A stretch of DNA of 64,000 nt, taken from positions 558,001 to 622,000 of the forward strand of contig NC_033556.1 of NCBI RefSeq assembly GCF_001680005.1, in the 5' to 3' direction. This stretch comes from Plasmodium coatneyi (taxonomy: Eukaryota; Apicomplexa; Aconoidasida; Haemosporida; Plasmodiidae). The notes beneath the pieces were generated by a model. The model was given only the letters and a program-made list of their open reading frames with translations. It did no database searches and had not been told where the DNA came from. The position numbers were made by a program, and so were the translations under genes. Positions within the stretch are counted from its first letter, which is position 1. Each line of letters opens with the position of its first letter. Below are positions 9,902 to 20,092 of this stretch, one piece after another.

Positions 9902-11817
9902 TTACATCCGACCATAACCTATATTTTCTCCATGACCTGGTGTATTATTATTTGTCGTATTTGTTCCTGCTTTTCTTGCTCTTCCTTCTCTTGTTCCTCT
10001 TTTGGGTGATCTATCATATATAGTAGAAGTATCTTCTGTGGATTCTGCTATGGTTGAATCTGCTGTGGAGACGTCCGTTAATGTGTCGAATTCATTCCTG
10101 ATGGTGGATCTTCTTCTTCTGTTGCTCCTTCTTCCTGCACTATTTCCAGAAGAGTGGTTACCAAACCAAGAAGACCATGGTTTATACTGAAAGAAAACAA
10201 AGAAGGTTGTTAAAGGTGGTTGGTGGAAGAAAGGTTGTGTTAGGGGTGGTGGTAGGTGGAAGGAAGGTTGTGTTAGGGGTGTTAGAATGACGGTCCTTAG
10301 GTGAAGGAAGGTGTGTTAAGAAGGAAGGAAAAAATGTCTTAGGGGTGAAGGGAAGGAAGGTCTAAGGAAGGAATAAGAAGGAAAGAAGAAATACGGAATA
10401 TGAAAGAATGAGGAAAGAAGGAAAGAAGGAATAAGGAAAGGAGGAGTCTAAGAAATGAAGGAATAAGAAGGAAAAAAGGAAGGAGGAAATGAAGGAAGGG
10501 TCTAAGAAGGAGGAAGGAAAGGAACGGGTCTAAGGAAGGAAGGAAAGGAAGGGTTAGGTACTATTATTTATTTTTCGCAATTTGAAGTTTTAATTTTACC
10601 TTAAATAGAAAATATGCCAATGCTGGTAATTCTAATGCTGCTATGGTACCGAAAGCAGAAGAAAGGGAAGAAGCAGCACTCGCTTTACTTTCAGCTTCTT
10701 TTAATTGGGATTGTGCTAATTGTTTTTCTTGTTTTGCGAGCTGCCGTTCGGCCTTTAATTTTTTCTCTACAGAAGGGTATTCCCTACCTTCCCCTATGGT
10801 AGCTGCCTCTGTACAATACAAATTTAACGCTTCTGCTACACCACAGTGTACCTTATACTTGGTATTAAATTCGCCACAATAGGAATCACTACCATGTGTC
10901 CCACCCGTCATTTTGCAATCTTCTCTTATAGCTTCACATGCTGAAGCAATTTGGTTCACGTAAGTGGACCAATTTTGCTCACAACTGGGCCCATTCTGTA
11001 GTAACCTGTCGTTTATGGTCTTATGATCATGGTAATATTCGAATATCCTTTTCATGTGGCTCACAAGTGTTTCGTTAGCATCGGTGTATTTGGTTCTACA
11101 TTTGTCGTTAGGATTACTTCCCTTCAGCGTTTGGTAAATTTCATCCAAAAGGCTTGATAATGTGTTAGTACCTAAGTTTTTACCGTATTTATCCCCCAAC
11201 CAAAAGTAAAAATAAGTGCAGGGTGTCTTATCATCCTTTCCCAACTTCTTCCTTTCACATGCTGAACAGTATGCCTTTGCAATTTTTTCAGCGTCTGTAA
11301 TAATTTTCTCACAGCCATTGAATTTACTTTCCAATGGAGTCTTTAACTGTTCAGGTTGAATACCAGTGCTACTGCAGTCGTTTATACTATCATTATTGAA
11401 GGTCTTATAGAATTGCGCATATGAATTTAAAGTATTTAAAAATGAATCCTGTGAATGCAGTTGAGAGAGAAGGAAGAGTAGAATATATACATAAATGTAC
11501 ATATTCACATGGACCATATATATATACAGATACATATGTATATAGTTCCATGTGTATATTCCTCCCCTCTCACACACATTCCTTCCTCCTTAGACCCCAT
11601 TCCCTTCCTTCCATGCTCAGACCCTTCTTTCCTTTTATTCCTTCTTTCCTTCCTCCTCCTTAGACATACTTTCCTTTCATAGACCCTCCTTCCCTAGACC
11701 TTACTTTCCTTCCTTACGTACTATTTTACATTACACCATATATATAAAAAGTATTACATATTCATTATTTAGTTCTTCCTTTTTATATTCTTTCCTTACC
11801 AGTGTTGATGATACCAT
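9902..11817 (-). CDS. kir: KIR variant protein (KIR-1), complete, three exons
   Basis: Knowlesi interspersed repeat (PIR superfamily) protein, thought to be exported to the infected red-cell surface. Exon 1 (11817-11800) encodes MVSSTL. Exon 2 (11448-10600) holds the cysteine-rich body with the family hallmark YFYFWLGDKYG, a coiled-coil-like Lys/Gln stretch (KAERQLAKQEKQLAQ) and a membrane helix (IAALELPALAYFLFK). Exon 3 (10186-9902) encodes the cytoplasmic end, YKPWSSWFGNHSSG onward, rich in Arg and Thr/Ser, with STIYDRSP. All junctions are canonical GT-AG and phase 0, giving 383 residues with no lesion. It is divergent from KIR-2, with a telomere-like array between them. The exon 1 choice is the least certain part. 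Confidence 0.87.
10187..10599 (-). repeat. Minisatellite in KIR-1 intron 2
   Basis: On the plus strand the intron reads GGTGGTAGGTGGAAGGAAGGTTGTGTTAGG and then AAGGAAGGTCTAAGG-type units. The coding strand (minus) is therefore pyrimidine-rich, the opposite of the SICAvar introns. Confidence 0.8.
11449..11799 (-). repeat. KIR-1 intron 1 with CCTTAGACC-type repeats
   Basis: The intron between the 18-base first exon and the main exon carries CTTCCTTCCTCCTTAGACC units at about 11575-11720 on the plus strand, plus a short ATATAC-rich stretch at 11510-11550. The donor is CTG|gtaagg and the acceptor cacag. Confidence 0.65.
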
Positions 11818-12309
11818 GGTTTCTATGCATGTGTATATTTTTCCCTTTATATGTATAATAAAATTTACTTTTAAAATATGCTTATTCATTCAGAATACAT
11901 GTGTAAACATTTCGTGCGTTTCGTGATGGTTTATGAAAATGAGTAATTATTAAATTCTCATTTTTTGTATTTCGAATTATACACATGTTGTTCAATGTTC
12001 TAAATAATAAATAATAATACATAATGTATAATAATAATATATTATATACACATGTACATGCTTTCACATCATTATGTATGTGCACATATATATAATTAAA
12101 ATGGAAAGTAGGGTGGGAGGGTGCAAAATTTTTTTTTTTTTCTTTTCTCTTCCTCCCTCCATCCCTGCTCTTATTGAAAATTCCTCTCTTCTAATCCTCT
12201 TTTCTAAGGTGAGGATTCAAATGTACGATATTTTTAGTCCATGTTGTTCAACTATTTCGATTTGTTAGGAAAATTTTGTTTTATATATGCACTTTCCGCA
12301 GTTCACATA

Positions 12310-12337
12310 TGCATGCATATACATACACATATGTGCA
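12310..12337. promoter_or_regulatory. TGCATGCA plus GTGCA site
   Basis: TGCATGCA at 12310-12317 is followed 15 bases later by GTGCA at 12333-12337. In P. falciparum a bipartite TGCATGC/GTGCA element (SPE2) is bound by the ApiAP2 factor SIP2 near telomeres and var promoters. Position beside telomere-like repeats fits, but the spacing differs and one site can arise by chance. Confidence 0.25.
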
Positions 12338-12767
12338 GAGTACATTTATCCCTCCTCCTTCACTGTGTAATGTTTAAATATGTATTCATATGTAATAGGT
12401 AGAGTGTGCACGAAATTAGGGAATTAAATGTGGGAAGGAATAGAAGAAGTGAAAATGATAAAATAAAAAGAAATTAGGCGAGTTATTCATACGAATAGGA
12501 ATATGTACACACAATTCTTATATATTAACATTTTACACCATAACATTTATTTTATTCATGACTTCTCAGTAGTAATCAAAGTTTCTACTTCTCTTCACTT
12601 TTCTTTCTCTTTTTTCGTACTCCATTATTATACGAACAGGTCATCCATGTGGGGAAGACGTACAGTAGATTATACTATTGAGCTACTTCTTAATTGTTTC
12701 ACATTGTGTTTTTTCACATTCATGTGTATATTCCATCTTTTTCTATCTAATTTATACGATTTGAAAG

Positions 12768-13030
12768 TATCCAGGGTTTAGGGTTCAGAGTTCCAGGTTT
12801 TACGTTTTAGGTTTTAGGTTTCAGAGCTTAGAGTTCAGGCTTTAGCATTCAGGTTTTAGGGTTCTGAGTTTAGGGTTGAGTGGTTAGGGTTCAGAATTCA
12901 GTGTTTAGGGTTAGAAGTTCAGGGTAGAGGTTCAGGTTTTAGGGTTTGGGGATTCAGGTTCTAGGTTTTAGTTTTTACGGTTCCGGATTTACACCTTAGG
13001 GTTCAGGATTTAGTGTTAAGGCCTTATAAT
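12768..13030. repeat. Internal telomeric repeat, G-rich arm
   Basis: Degenerate GGTTTAGGGTTCAGG heptads run on the plus strand. Plasmodium telomeres are GGGTT(T/C)A. This arm is more diverged than the C-rich arm that follows. Confidence 0.88.
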
Positions 13031-13094
13031 AATAATGAATGTATTACAAGTGTTCATTTTGATAATGATCTGCTAAATTTAGGTTTTAAATCCT

Positions 13095-13870
13095 GAACCC
13101 TAAACCCTAAACCCTAAACCCTAAACCCTAAACCCTGAACCCTAAACACTGAAGCCTAAATCCTAAAACCTATACCCTAAACACTGAACCCTAAAAACTG
13201 AACCCTAAACACTGAAACCTAAACACAGAATTCTGAACCCTAACCGTTAAACACCGAACTCTAAACTCTAAATCCTATAAATTAAAGCGCTAAACCCTAA
13301 AACCCTAAGTTCTGAACCCTTAAGCCTAAATCCTGAATCCTAAACCCTGAACTCTAAACCCTAAACCTCAAGACTAAACATTAAAATCTGAACCCACAAG
13401 CACTAAACTATGAACACTCAACCCTGAACCCTAACCTGCAGAACACAAATGTCAAAACCTAAAGGAAAATCCTAATCACTCAAATACAAAAACAAAACCC
13501 TGAACACTAAACCTTAAAAACCTAAACCCTGAACCTTAAACCCTGAACCCTAAACCCTGAACTCTAAACCCTGAACCCTACACCCTGAACCCTAAACCCT
13601 GAACCCTAAACCCTGAACCCTAAACCCTGAACCCTAAACCCTGAACCCTAAACCCTGAATCCTAAACCCTGAACCCTAAACCCTGAACCCTAAACCCTGA
13701 ACTCTAAGATCTGAAACCTAAGAACACTAATCCCCTTAACCCTAAACACTAAATCTATAAACCTTTAAGCCAGAAATAGTAACTCCCGAAATTCTCGAAC
13801 GTAATTCATGACCTCTAAACCCTGAGCCGTAAGCCCTGAATCTATGAACTACGAATCTAGGAAACCTGAA
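13095..13870. repeat. Internal telomeric repeat, C-rich arm
   Basis: Tandem CCCTAAA and CCCTGAA heptads. At about 13535-13695 the two types alternate almost strictly, making a 14-base unit repeated roughly ten times. The array decays into degenerate copies after about 13710. Its orientation is opposite to the 12768-13030 arm. A non-repeat spacer of about 60 bases (13031-13090) separates them. Confidence 0.92.
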
Positions 13871-15114
13871 GCTTGGGAACCTTATGCACGGCTCTCATAA
13901 AATGGGGCTTGTACTTTGAAGTCTCCGGACCTTCCAAAATTTTTATTTTGGAGAGGAATCAAGAATACATTAATATGTAGCATGGAATGTGTGTTGTAGG
14001 GGGGGAGTGTGTATTGTTGGCACAATGCACACATTTAACACATAAATTAGTTCAGATGTACTAATTAGGGTAGATGACGAGGAAGTATCTTTATTACTGA
14101 GAAATCGTAAATAGAAGGAGGCATATATATCTATATAATTAATGTAATCTGAGTAGGAGAAGGGGAAGGAGTTGTGGCTATACAATATATATTTCTTGTA
14201 GGCTCTTTATTATGTAATTTTATACAAAAGTGAAATAGAGGGCCGGAATAAAGTATTCTTATAATAGTACATTTATGAGTATGAGAGGGGGGATGTACTA
14301 TGGGATGAATTAATATAAAGGTGCGAGCACATTTTTCTTTTTGTATGTGATGATCACGGTTATTCGTATAATACCCCAATCATTCATTTTATAGATGTGT
14401 ACACTTTCCACTGCATATGGAGCAGTATTTACAAGTAAGAAGGAAAAATAATGTGTATTCTGGAACACTACAATATGTACGCTGAAAATTCATAGAAACA
14501 TCTTTGAATAGTAATAAAACACGTTTTAATAATGGATACAAGCACTTCAATAATATAAAATTATGTTCATACAAAAATAAGGGGAGGCGAATATTTACAT
14601 GTGAGTATAATAATCTGAATTGTTATGTACAGTCCAGTAGTATAGTATAGGAGCCAAAAATATATGAATGTTTTGACTTCTTTTTGTTATTTCACAATTC
14701 CCATCTGATTTGTTCTTATTTCTACCTTAATTATATATGAATATGATTATTTAATAAAAATGTGCGTATTCTTACAGTTTAAAAATAAAAGGTGTAATAG
14801 TGGAACGAATAAGTAATTCCAAATTTTTCTTGCATGATTACTGTGAAAGCATATGGAAATTTTACACACTTTCCTTTTATTCTGAATGTATGAGTACATA
14901 TGAGCAGCACATGTTAACATAAATTTATTATTTAAATAGGAGCACACATGAACACATATGAACAACAATGACAGTAAGAAATATAAAAAAAAAACTGCAT
15001 TAAACATTCATCCTTATACTGAAAAGAAGGCAATATATGTGTGAATATATAGTTACATATATATATATATATACATACACATATATATACACCTTACCAA
15101 TTATACATTTATAG

Positions 15115-16603
15115 GACGAGGATCAGTGCAAAGTGGATGAGTTACCTTCGGTAGAGAAGTACAAGAGATTCAAGAGCAGAACGGAGTGTTCGGGGGAAAG
15201 TGAAATTGGGAAGAAGGAAAATGAAATCGAAGCTGAATTAAAGACTGTATTAAGCCAGTATGAAAGTATTAAGGGACTGAAGGATAAAATTATGGGTGCC
15301 TGGTGTTACATATTTAAGGGGGACAGTAGTAGTACAGAGGATAATCCTTTATGGAATTTTTTTTATTTTTGGTTGGGGGAGAAAGTATGGGGTGAAGTGA
15401 ATAACAGCAGTAATTCATTTTCAAAAATTATGAGTGAAATTCATAAGGTCCTGCAGGAGAAACTTCCCGGGGCAAAGTGTGGAGATATGTGCACTAATAA
15501 TGACCAGGATAAGTTCAACCTCATGAAAAAAGCGTATGAATACTATATGGACCACAAATATATACAGAGTAACTCAGAGGAATATGGTCCCGATGGGATC
15601 CACTGTAATTCTGAGTGCTGGCAGCACATAGAGAAAACTGCTTGTGCCTATAGGGAAGTATATAAAAGTTGCAGCGGAACGACTGATAGTAATGAATATT
15701 GCGGCAAATTTAAAGGAATGTTTGAGGGTTACACAGAAGAGAAACCCCTAGAAGAAAAATGTAAAATAGAATGTTCGGAAGCAATAAGTACGATCGCCAC
15801 CGCCCCAGCCATCATCTCCTCCACAATTGCCACACTCGGACTACCAACAATTGTTGCTTTCCTTTTATATAAAGTAAGTATAATTACAACAATTATAATT
15901 ACCACTATGTATATGGACATACATGATATATATGTATATATAATACATTTCTACCCGCCCTTCCACCTAACAACCTTCCTTCCACCCTACCACCTACCAC
16001 CACCTCCCTTTTACCTAACAACCTTCCTTCCACCAACCACCCACCTACCACTACCCTAATAACCTTCCTTCTACCAACCACCACCCTAACAAAATTCCTT
16101 CCTTCCACCAAGGACCTAACAAAATTCCTTCCTTCCACCAACGACATAACAACCTTCCTTCCATCTACCACCGCTAACAACCTTCCTTTCACCTACCACC
16201 AGCCACCACCCTATCACAACCTTCCTTCCACCCTAACACAACCTTCCTTCCACCCTAACACCACTCTTTCTTTCCTTTCCCGTACCCCTTTTCTTAGCAT
16301 AATCTTCTACCCTCCTGGTTTGGTAACTACTTTCCCAACAATAAAAGCGGAAGAAAAAGAACAACAGCAACAACAGAAATGGGACGTCACCACTTTGAGA
16401 ACGACACATTCACAGAGAACGGTGATTCCACATTCGACTCAACGTACGATTCAACGGACACTTCCACAATAGGTGACGATTCCACAGATGGTTCTATAGC
16501 AGATAGAGCATCTACCATATATGATAGACCACCCAGGCAAGATAGGACAAGAACAAATAATACGCCAAATCGACAGAGGAATATACGTTATCAACGTATA
16601 TAA
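15115..16603 (+). CDS. kir: KIR variant protein (KIR-2); first exon not certain
   Basis: The main exon (15115-15873) starts after tttatag with DEDQCKVDELPSVEKYKRF. It contains paired cysteines, the hallmark FFYFWLGEKVWG, and a membrane helix (STIATLGLPTIVAFLLYK). The last exon (16298-16603) gives HNLLPSWFGNYFPNNKSG, then a Thr/Ser/Asp-rich cytoplasmic tail with STIYDRPP, matching KIR-1. Both junctions are phase 0. I did not find a convincing first exon. ATGACA|gtaaga at 14968-14973 would fit the phase but is only two codons. If no first exon exists the gene cannot be translated as a normal KIR. Confidence 0.82.
15950..16285 (+). repeat. Minisatellite in KIR-2 intron 2
   Basis: Units of CCACCTAACAACCTTCCTTCCA repeat about a dozen times with variation. 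It is the reverse complement of the GTTAGGGGTGGTAGGTGGAAGG family in KIR-1 intron 2 and SICAvar-2 intron 3. Confidence 0.85.
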
Positions 16604-19289
16604 CGAAAACAGCACAACACCACATACACATCACATTGTGGAACACACACACATTTGGAATGTAATTTCAAATTCGGAATGTGATGTACCATTAAATGAA
16701 TGTTTCCCCCTCCGGAAGGACATAAATAATGGCTGCACACTTTATACAAAATAGAAGGGCAGAATAACATTTCTTCCCTTCCTATTTTGCTTATTTTTTT
16801 CTTCTTTTTTCACTTTCCTTTTTTTTGTATTGTATGAAGGTGTTCATGTTAATGCGTAATAAATATAAGTCAGAAATAAGAAATTTTTTCCCAGTTCAGG
16901 GACGTGTTGGGAAGCTTTTTTCTGTGCTTAAGATCCAAAATGTGTTCATTAAATTTTTCCTTCCACAAGTTCCTATCTCTATAACTTTTTTTATTTTAAT
17001 AATTTTTTTTTTACATACAAATATTTGTTCAAAAATGTCAGCTACTTTCCTTTCTTTCTTTTCTTCGTGCCTCCTTTGGAGTATTCTTTCTCTTTCATGC
17101 AGTTATTTATATAAGCAAATTGGGGAAAAAAACAAAAAAGACGAAAAAAAAAGAGAGAAAAAGAAAAGAAAAAAAAGGAAAAGAGGAAAAAAAAAAAAAA
17201 AGGCAGCAAAGAGTGCATGAGTGAATGAATGATTGAATGAGGAAATGGATGTAAGATTTTAACACTTAGAATATGCGTAGGATTTCACATTTTAGGGAGT
17301 GTGTGTGTAGGATTTCCCATTTAAGGGTGTATGCGTGTACGATTTCGCATTTTAGGGGTGTATGTATGGGATTTTGCATTTTAGGGGTGTTTGTGTAGGA
17401 TTTCGCAATTTAAGGGTGTTTGTATAGGATTTCGCATTTTAGGGGTGTGTATGTGTAGGATTTCATATTTTTTTGGGGTGGATGTAGGCTTTCGCACTTA
17501 TGATTAAGCTTTTGGGGTGTAAGAAGAACAATTTTACCTGGTGTTTAGCTGTTCTAGGCTGTGAGAACAACAATGTGGCCTGGTTTTTAGCTGTTTTAGG
17601 GTGTAAAGTGTGCTGGCGATTCGTGCACCTTAGAAAAGAAAAGGAAAATAAAAAAAAAGAAAGAAAAAAAAAAAAATGAAAAATGTAGGAAAACAAGGAG
17701 TGAAGGAAAGAAGGAATAAGGAAGGAAGAAAAAAAAGAAAAAGGAAAGAGGAAAAAAGAAAAAGAATGAAGAGGCAGAAAAAAGAAACTAAAATGTATTA
17801 AGTAAAGCCCCTTACAAAATGAAGCATTCCGGATGGGTTCATCACAGTTGGAAGGAAAATAAATTCCTTTTAATTTTTTTCAACATTCTTCATAATAACC
17901 CTGTTGGTGTCCCCTTCTTTCGTATTTTTCTTTTTTTTCTTGCGAGCACATAAGGCGTGCATACCATCCATCAGTGACGTTCCGCTAAAGAAAGGAGGTA
18001 GTTCAAAAAAAAAGAAAAATGCAAAAGGCAAAAAATGCACGCTTAAAAAAAGAGAGGTACAACATAGCAAATATTTTTCTTTTTTTTCCCATTTTATATT
18101 TTGCTTTCTGTGTATAAAAAATTCCCCCCCCATGCGTGATTGTTTTTTTTTTTTTTTTTTTTTTTTTTGTGGATGGAAGTACAAATGTGTGTGTGCCAGA
18201 GTTACAGATCTACACACGTGACATGCACCGTTTAGGCGCTTGGCTTTTTTTCTTCTTTTTTTTCTTTTCCATTTTGAAGGATCACTTGACCAGGCACAAA
18301 TGAGGATGTGCACTCGACGGTTCAACGATTTGGGCTTTTTGTTTAAGTGTGTTATGCCTTACCAATGAGCGTGATAGGTGGGATCTCCTCATTCTAAGAA
18401 GCAAAGTCAGTGGTGCCACCTCGGTGAGGCACATTCAAATGAACAAACACCGTGAGCGGGAGAGTACCTTCCGTTTGCGTCCCAATTTGTAGCTATGTCC
18501 ACGTTATAAGGATGCTATTAACGCGCAGCTAAGTTGTTTTTTCTTTTTTTCTTTAAATTGTGCAACGTATTATTTGGACTTCACTTTATTAATCTTCTGC
18601 GGACCTTTTGGAAACGACTGTTGGGTCCCCCCAACTCATGTGCGTCGCGTCCGTGGACGTCCGCAGGGATGAACAATAAAAGCATTTTTATTTTATTTTT
18701 TTTTTTTTTTTTGTTTTTTTTCTTGTTAACATGGTGACGCAAACACATAGGAAGCGCGCGAAACGTTTTCCCATTAAACACAAATTGGCTGCTAAATCGA
18801 TCGGTGAAATTAGCGCAACACGGGCAGTTGTGCTAACAAAATAACTACTGAAACAAGGGTACCTTCTTTTTTGTCGCGCTTATGCGTACACGTAGCGACT
18901 GTTGAAAGGGAAAAAAAAAATATATCAACTTCTGTGACATGGCATAAGTGGGAGTTTCCCCCACGTGATGCTCCACTTTGTTTTTAAAGGATTCCCTTTC
19001 ACCGTTGATTGTAACTTCCTGCAGGTGTAGGGGATGTTAGGCAAGAGAATCTATCCACGAAAGGATGCTGCTCATCCTTCTCCGTAAATCCACGCACATT
19101 AAAGAATTCGGATAAAGGAGGAGCTGCCAACTCCGTTACAACACTACTAAGCAGCACTGTAAAAATCGACAACTGACGTAGGGTTACTACGCCAGCGTAT
19201 GCAAATAGGGGACGACTTCAGCACCTCGCTGATGGGAAGTTAAGAAAAGTTTAACTTTTGGGGACCTGCTAACCGAGCCAATCTGCACG
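16604..19289. other. Edge of the antigen locus and start of the core; no gene seen
   Basis: The 3' side of KIR-2 is A/T-rich. A minisatellite of the SICAvar intron 5 family lies at 17260-17480, without any SICA exon nearby. From about 17.8 kb the sequence looks like core intergenic DNA, with poly-T tracts (18140-18170, 18690-18720) and higher G+C. It also holds the 5' region of the gene at 19290. Confidence 0.55.
17260..17480. repeat. Orphan AGGATTTCGCATTTTAGGGGTGT minisatellite
   Basis: About six to seven units match the repeat in SICAvar-2 intron 5 (8250-8510). No membrane or C-terminal SICA exon was recognised on either side, so this may be the relic of a lost SICAvar 3' end. Confidence 0.8.
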
Positions 19290-19757
19290 ATGAACCCGAG
19301 CAGCAACGAGAAGAAGAGAAACCTACCCGCGTATGCAGATGAGAATGACTACGATATGTCCCGGGCCGCTGCAGCGCCGAACGTGGCACCAGCGAACATG
19401 ACATCAGCTAACATGGCATCGGTTACCGTCCCTTCGGCTACCGTGCCTCCGACTAACGTAGCATTGACCAACGTTGCGGCCGCCCCCGCGGTGACGATGC
19501 AGAACCCGTACTTCTACCCTGGGGCGATCATACCGCAGTTCCCCTTCAACACACCCATGTACCAGCAGCCCATGAGCTATAACCACATGATGCCTTACGG
19601 CGACTACGGTTACGGGAACAAGCGGTTCGGGAAGAGAAAGAAAAATTACCACCATTTTTCGCGCCAGCAAAACAGTGGCGTGTCCATCCTGAAGGAAGCC
19701 ATCGTGGACCCCTGGGCCCAGCAGTACGCCAAATACCCGAACATCATCTTTGATTGA
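19290..19757 (+). CDS. Conserved-type Plasmodium protein, unknown function
   Basis: A single-exon frame of 155 residues from ATG. The N-terminus is Asn/Lys-rich, followed by a tandem-like Ala/Asn/Thr/Val segment (residues 30-75, variants of ANMASVTVPS). The rest is Pro/Tyr/Met-rich (NPYFYPGAIIPQFPFN, MYQQPMSYNHMMPYG), a basic patch (KRFGKRKKNYHHF) and an acidic-aromatic end (DPWAQQYAKYPNIIFD). There is no signal peptide or membrane helix. Composition suggests an intrinsically disordered, possibly RNA-associated protein, but I do not recognise it. It is convergent with the SAP18-domain gene. Codon use resembles the core genes. Confidence 0.7.
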   Translation: MNPSSNEKKRNLPAYADENDYDMSRAAAAPNVAPANMTSANMASVTVPSATVPPTNVALTNVAAAPAVTMQNPYFYPGAIIPQFPFNTPMYQQPMSYNHMMPYGDYGYGNKRFGKRKKNYHHFSRQQNSGVSILKEAIVDPWAQQYAKYPNIIFD

Positions 19758-19863
19758 GAAGGGGGAAGTCTAACAACGTGTGCAATCCTTTGGCGTAGTT
19801 TGATCCCTACGTTGGGATTGCTCACGTGTCCTTACGTTATTTGATCTGATACATATATATATG

Positions 19864-19894
<31 letters not shown>

Positions 19895-20092
19895 GTGGCC
19901 CGCGCACCCCCCGGTGAGATAACAACACGGAGGTTGTTGTACACTCTTCGGAGGAAAGCGCATTTCTTTTCCCATTACCGTTCCCCGCAGGAGAGGCAGT
20001 TTTTATTTTATAAAAACAAAGTTTATTTAAATAAAAAATGTGCACCAAGCAGTGTGGTACGCGGTAGATACGCTAATAAGAGGGGTGCATAT
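19758..20092. other. Convergent 3' gap with poly-T tract
   Basis: 335 bases between two convergent genes. It contains an ATATAT stretch and a T26 run at about 19869-19894. No gene is seen. Confidence 0.6.

Larger units (their letters stand above)
11818..14967. other. Intergenic region between divergent KIR genes
   Basis: About 3.1 kb without a supportable coding region. It holds the 5' ends of both KIR genes, an inverted internal telomeric repeat (12768-13870), a TGCATGCA/GTGCA site (12310-12337) and very A/T-rich flanks. Small open frames here have no family features. Confidence 0.65.
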
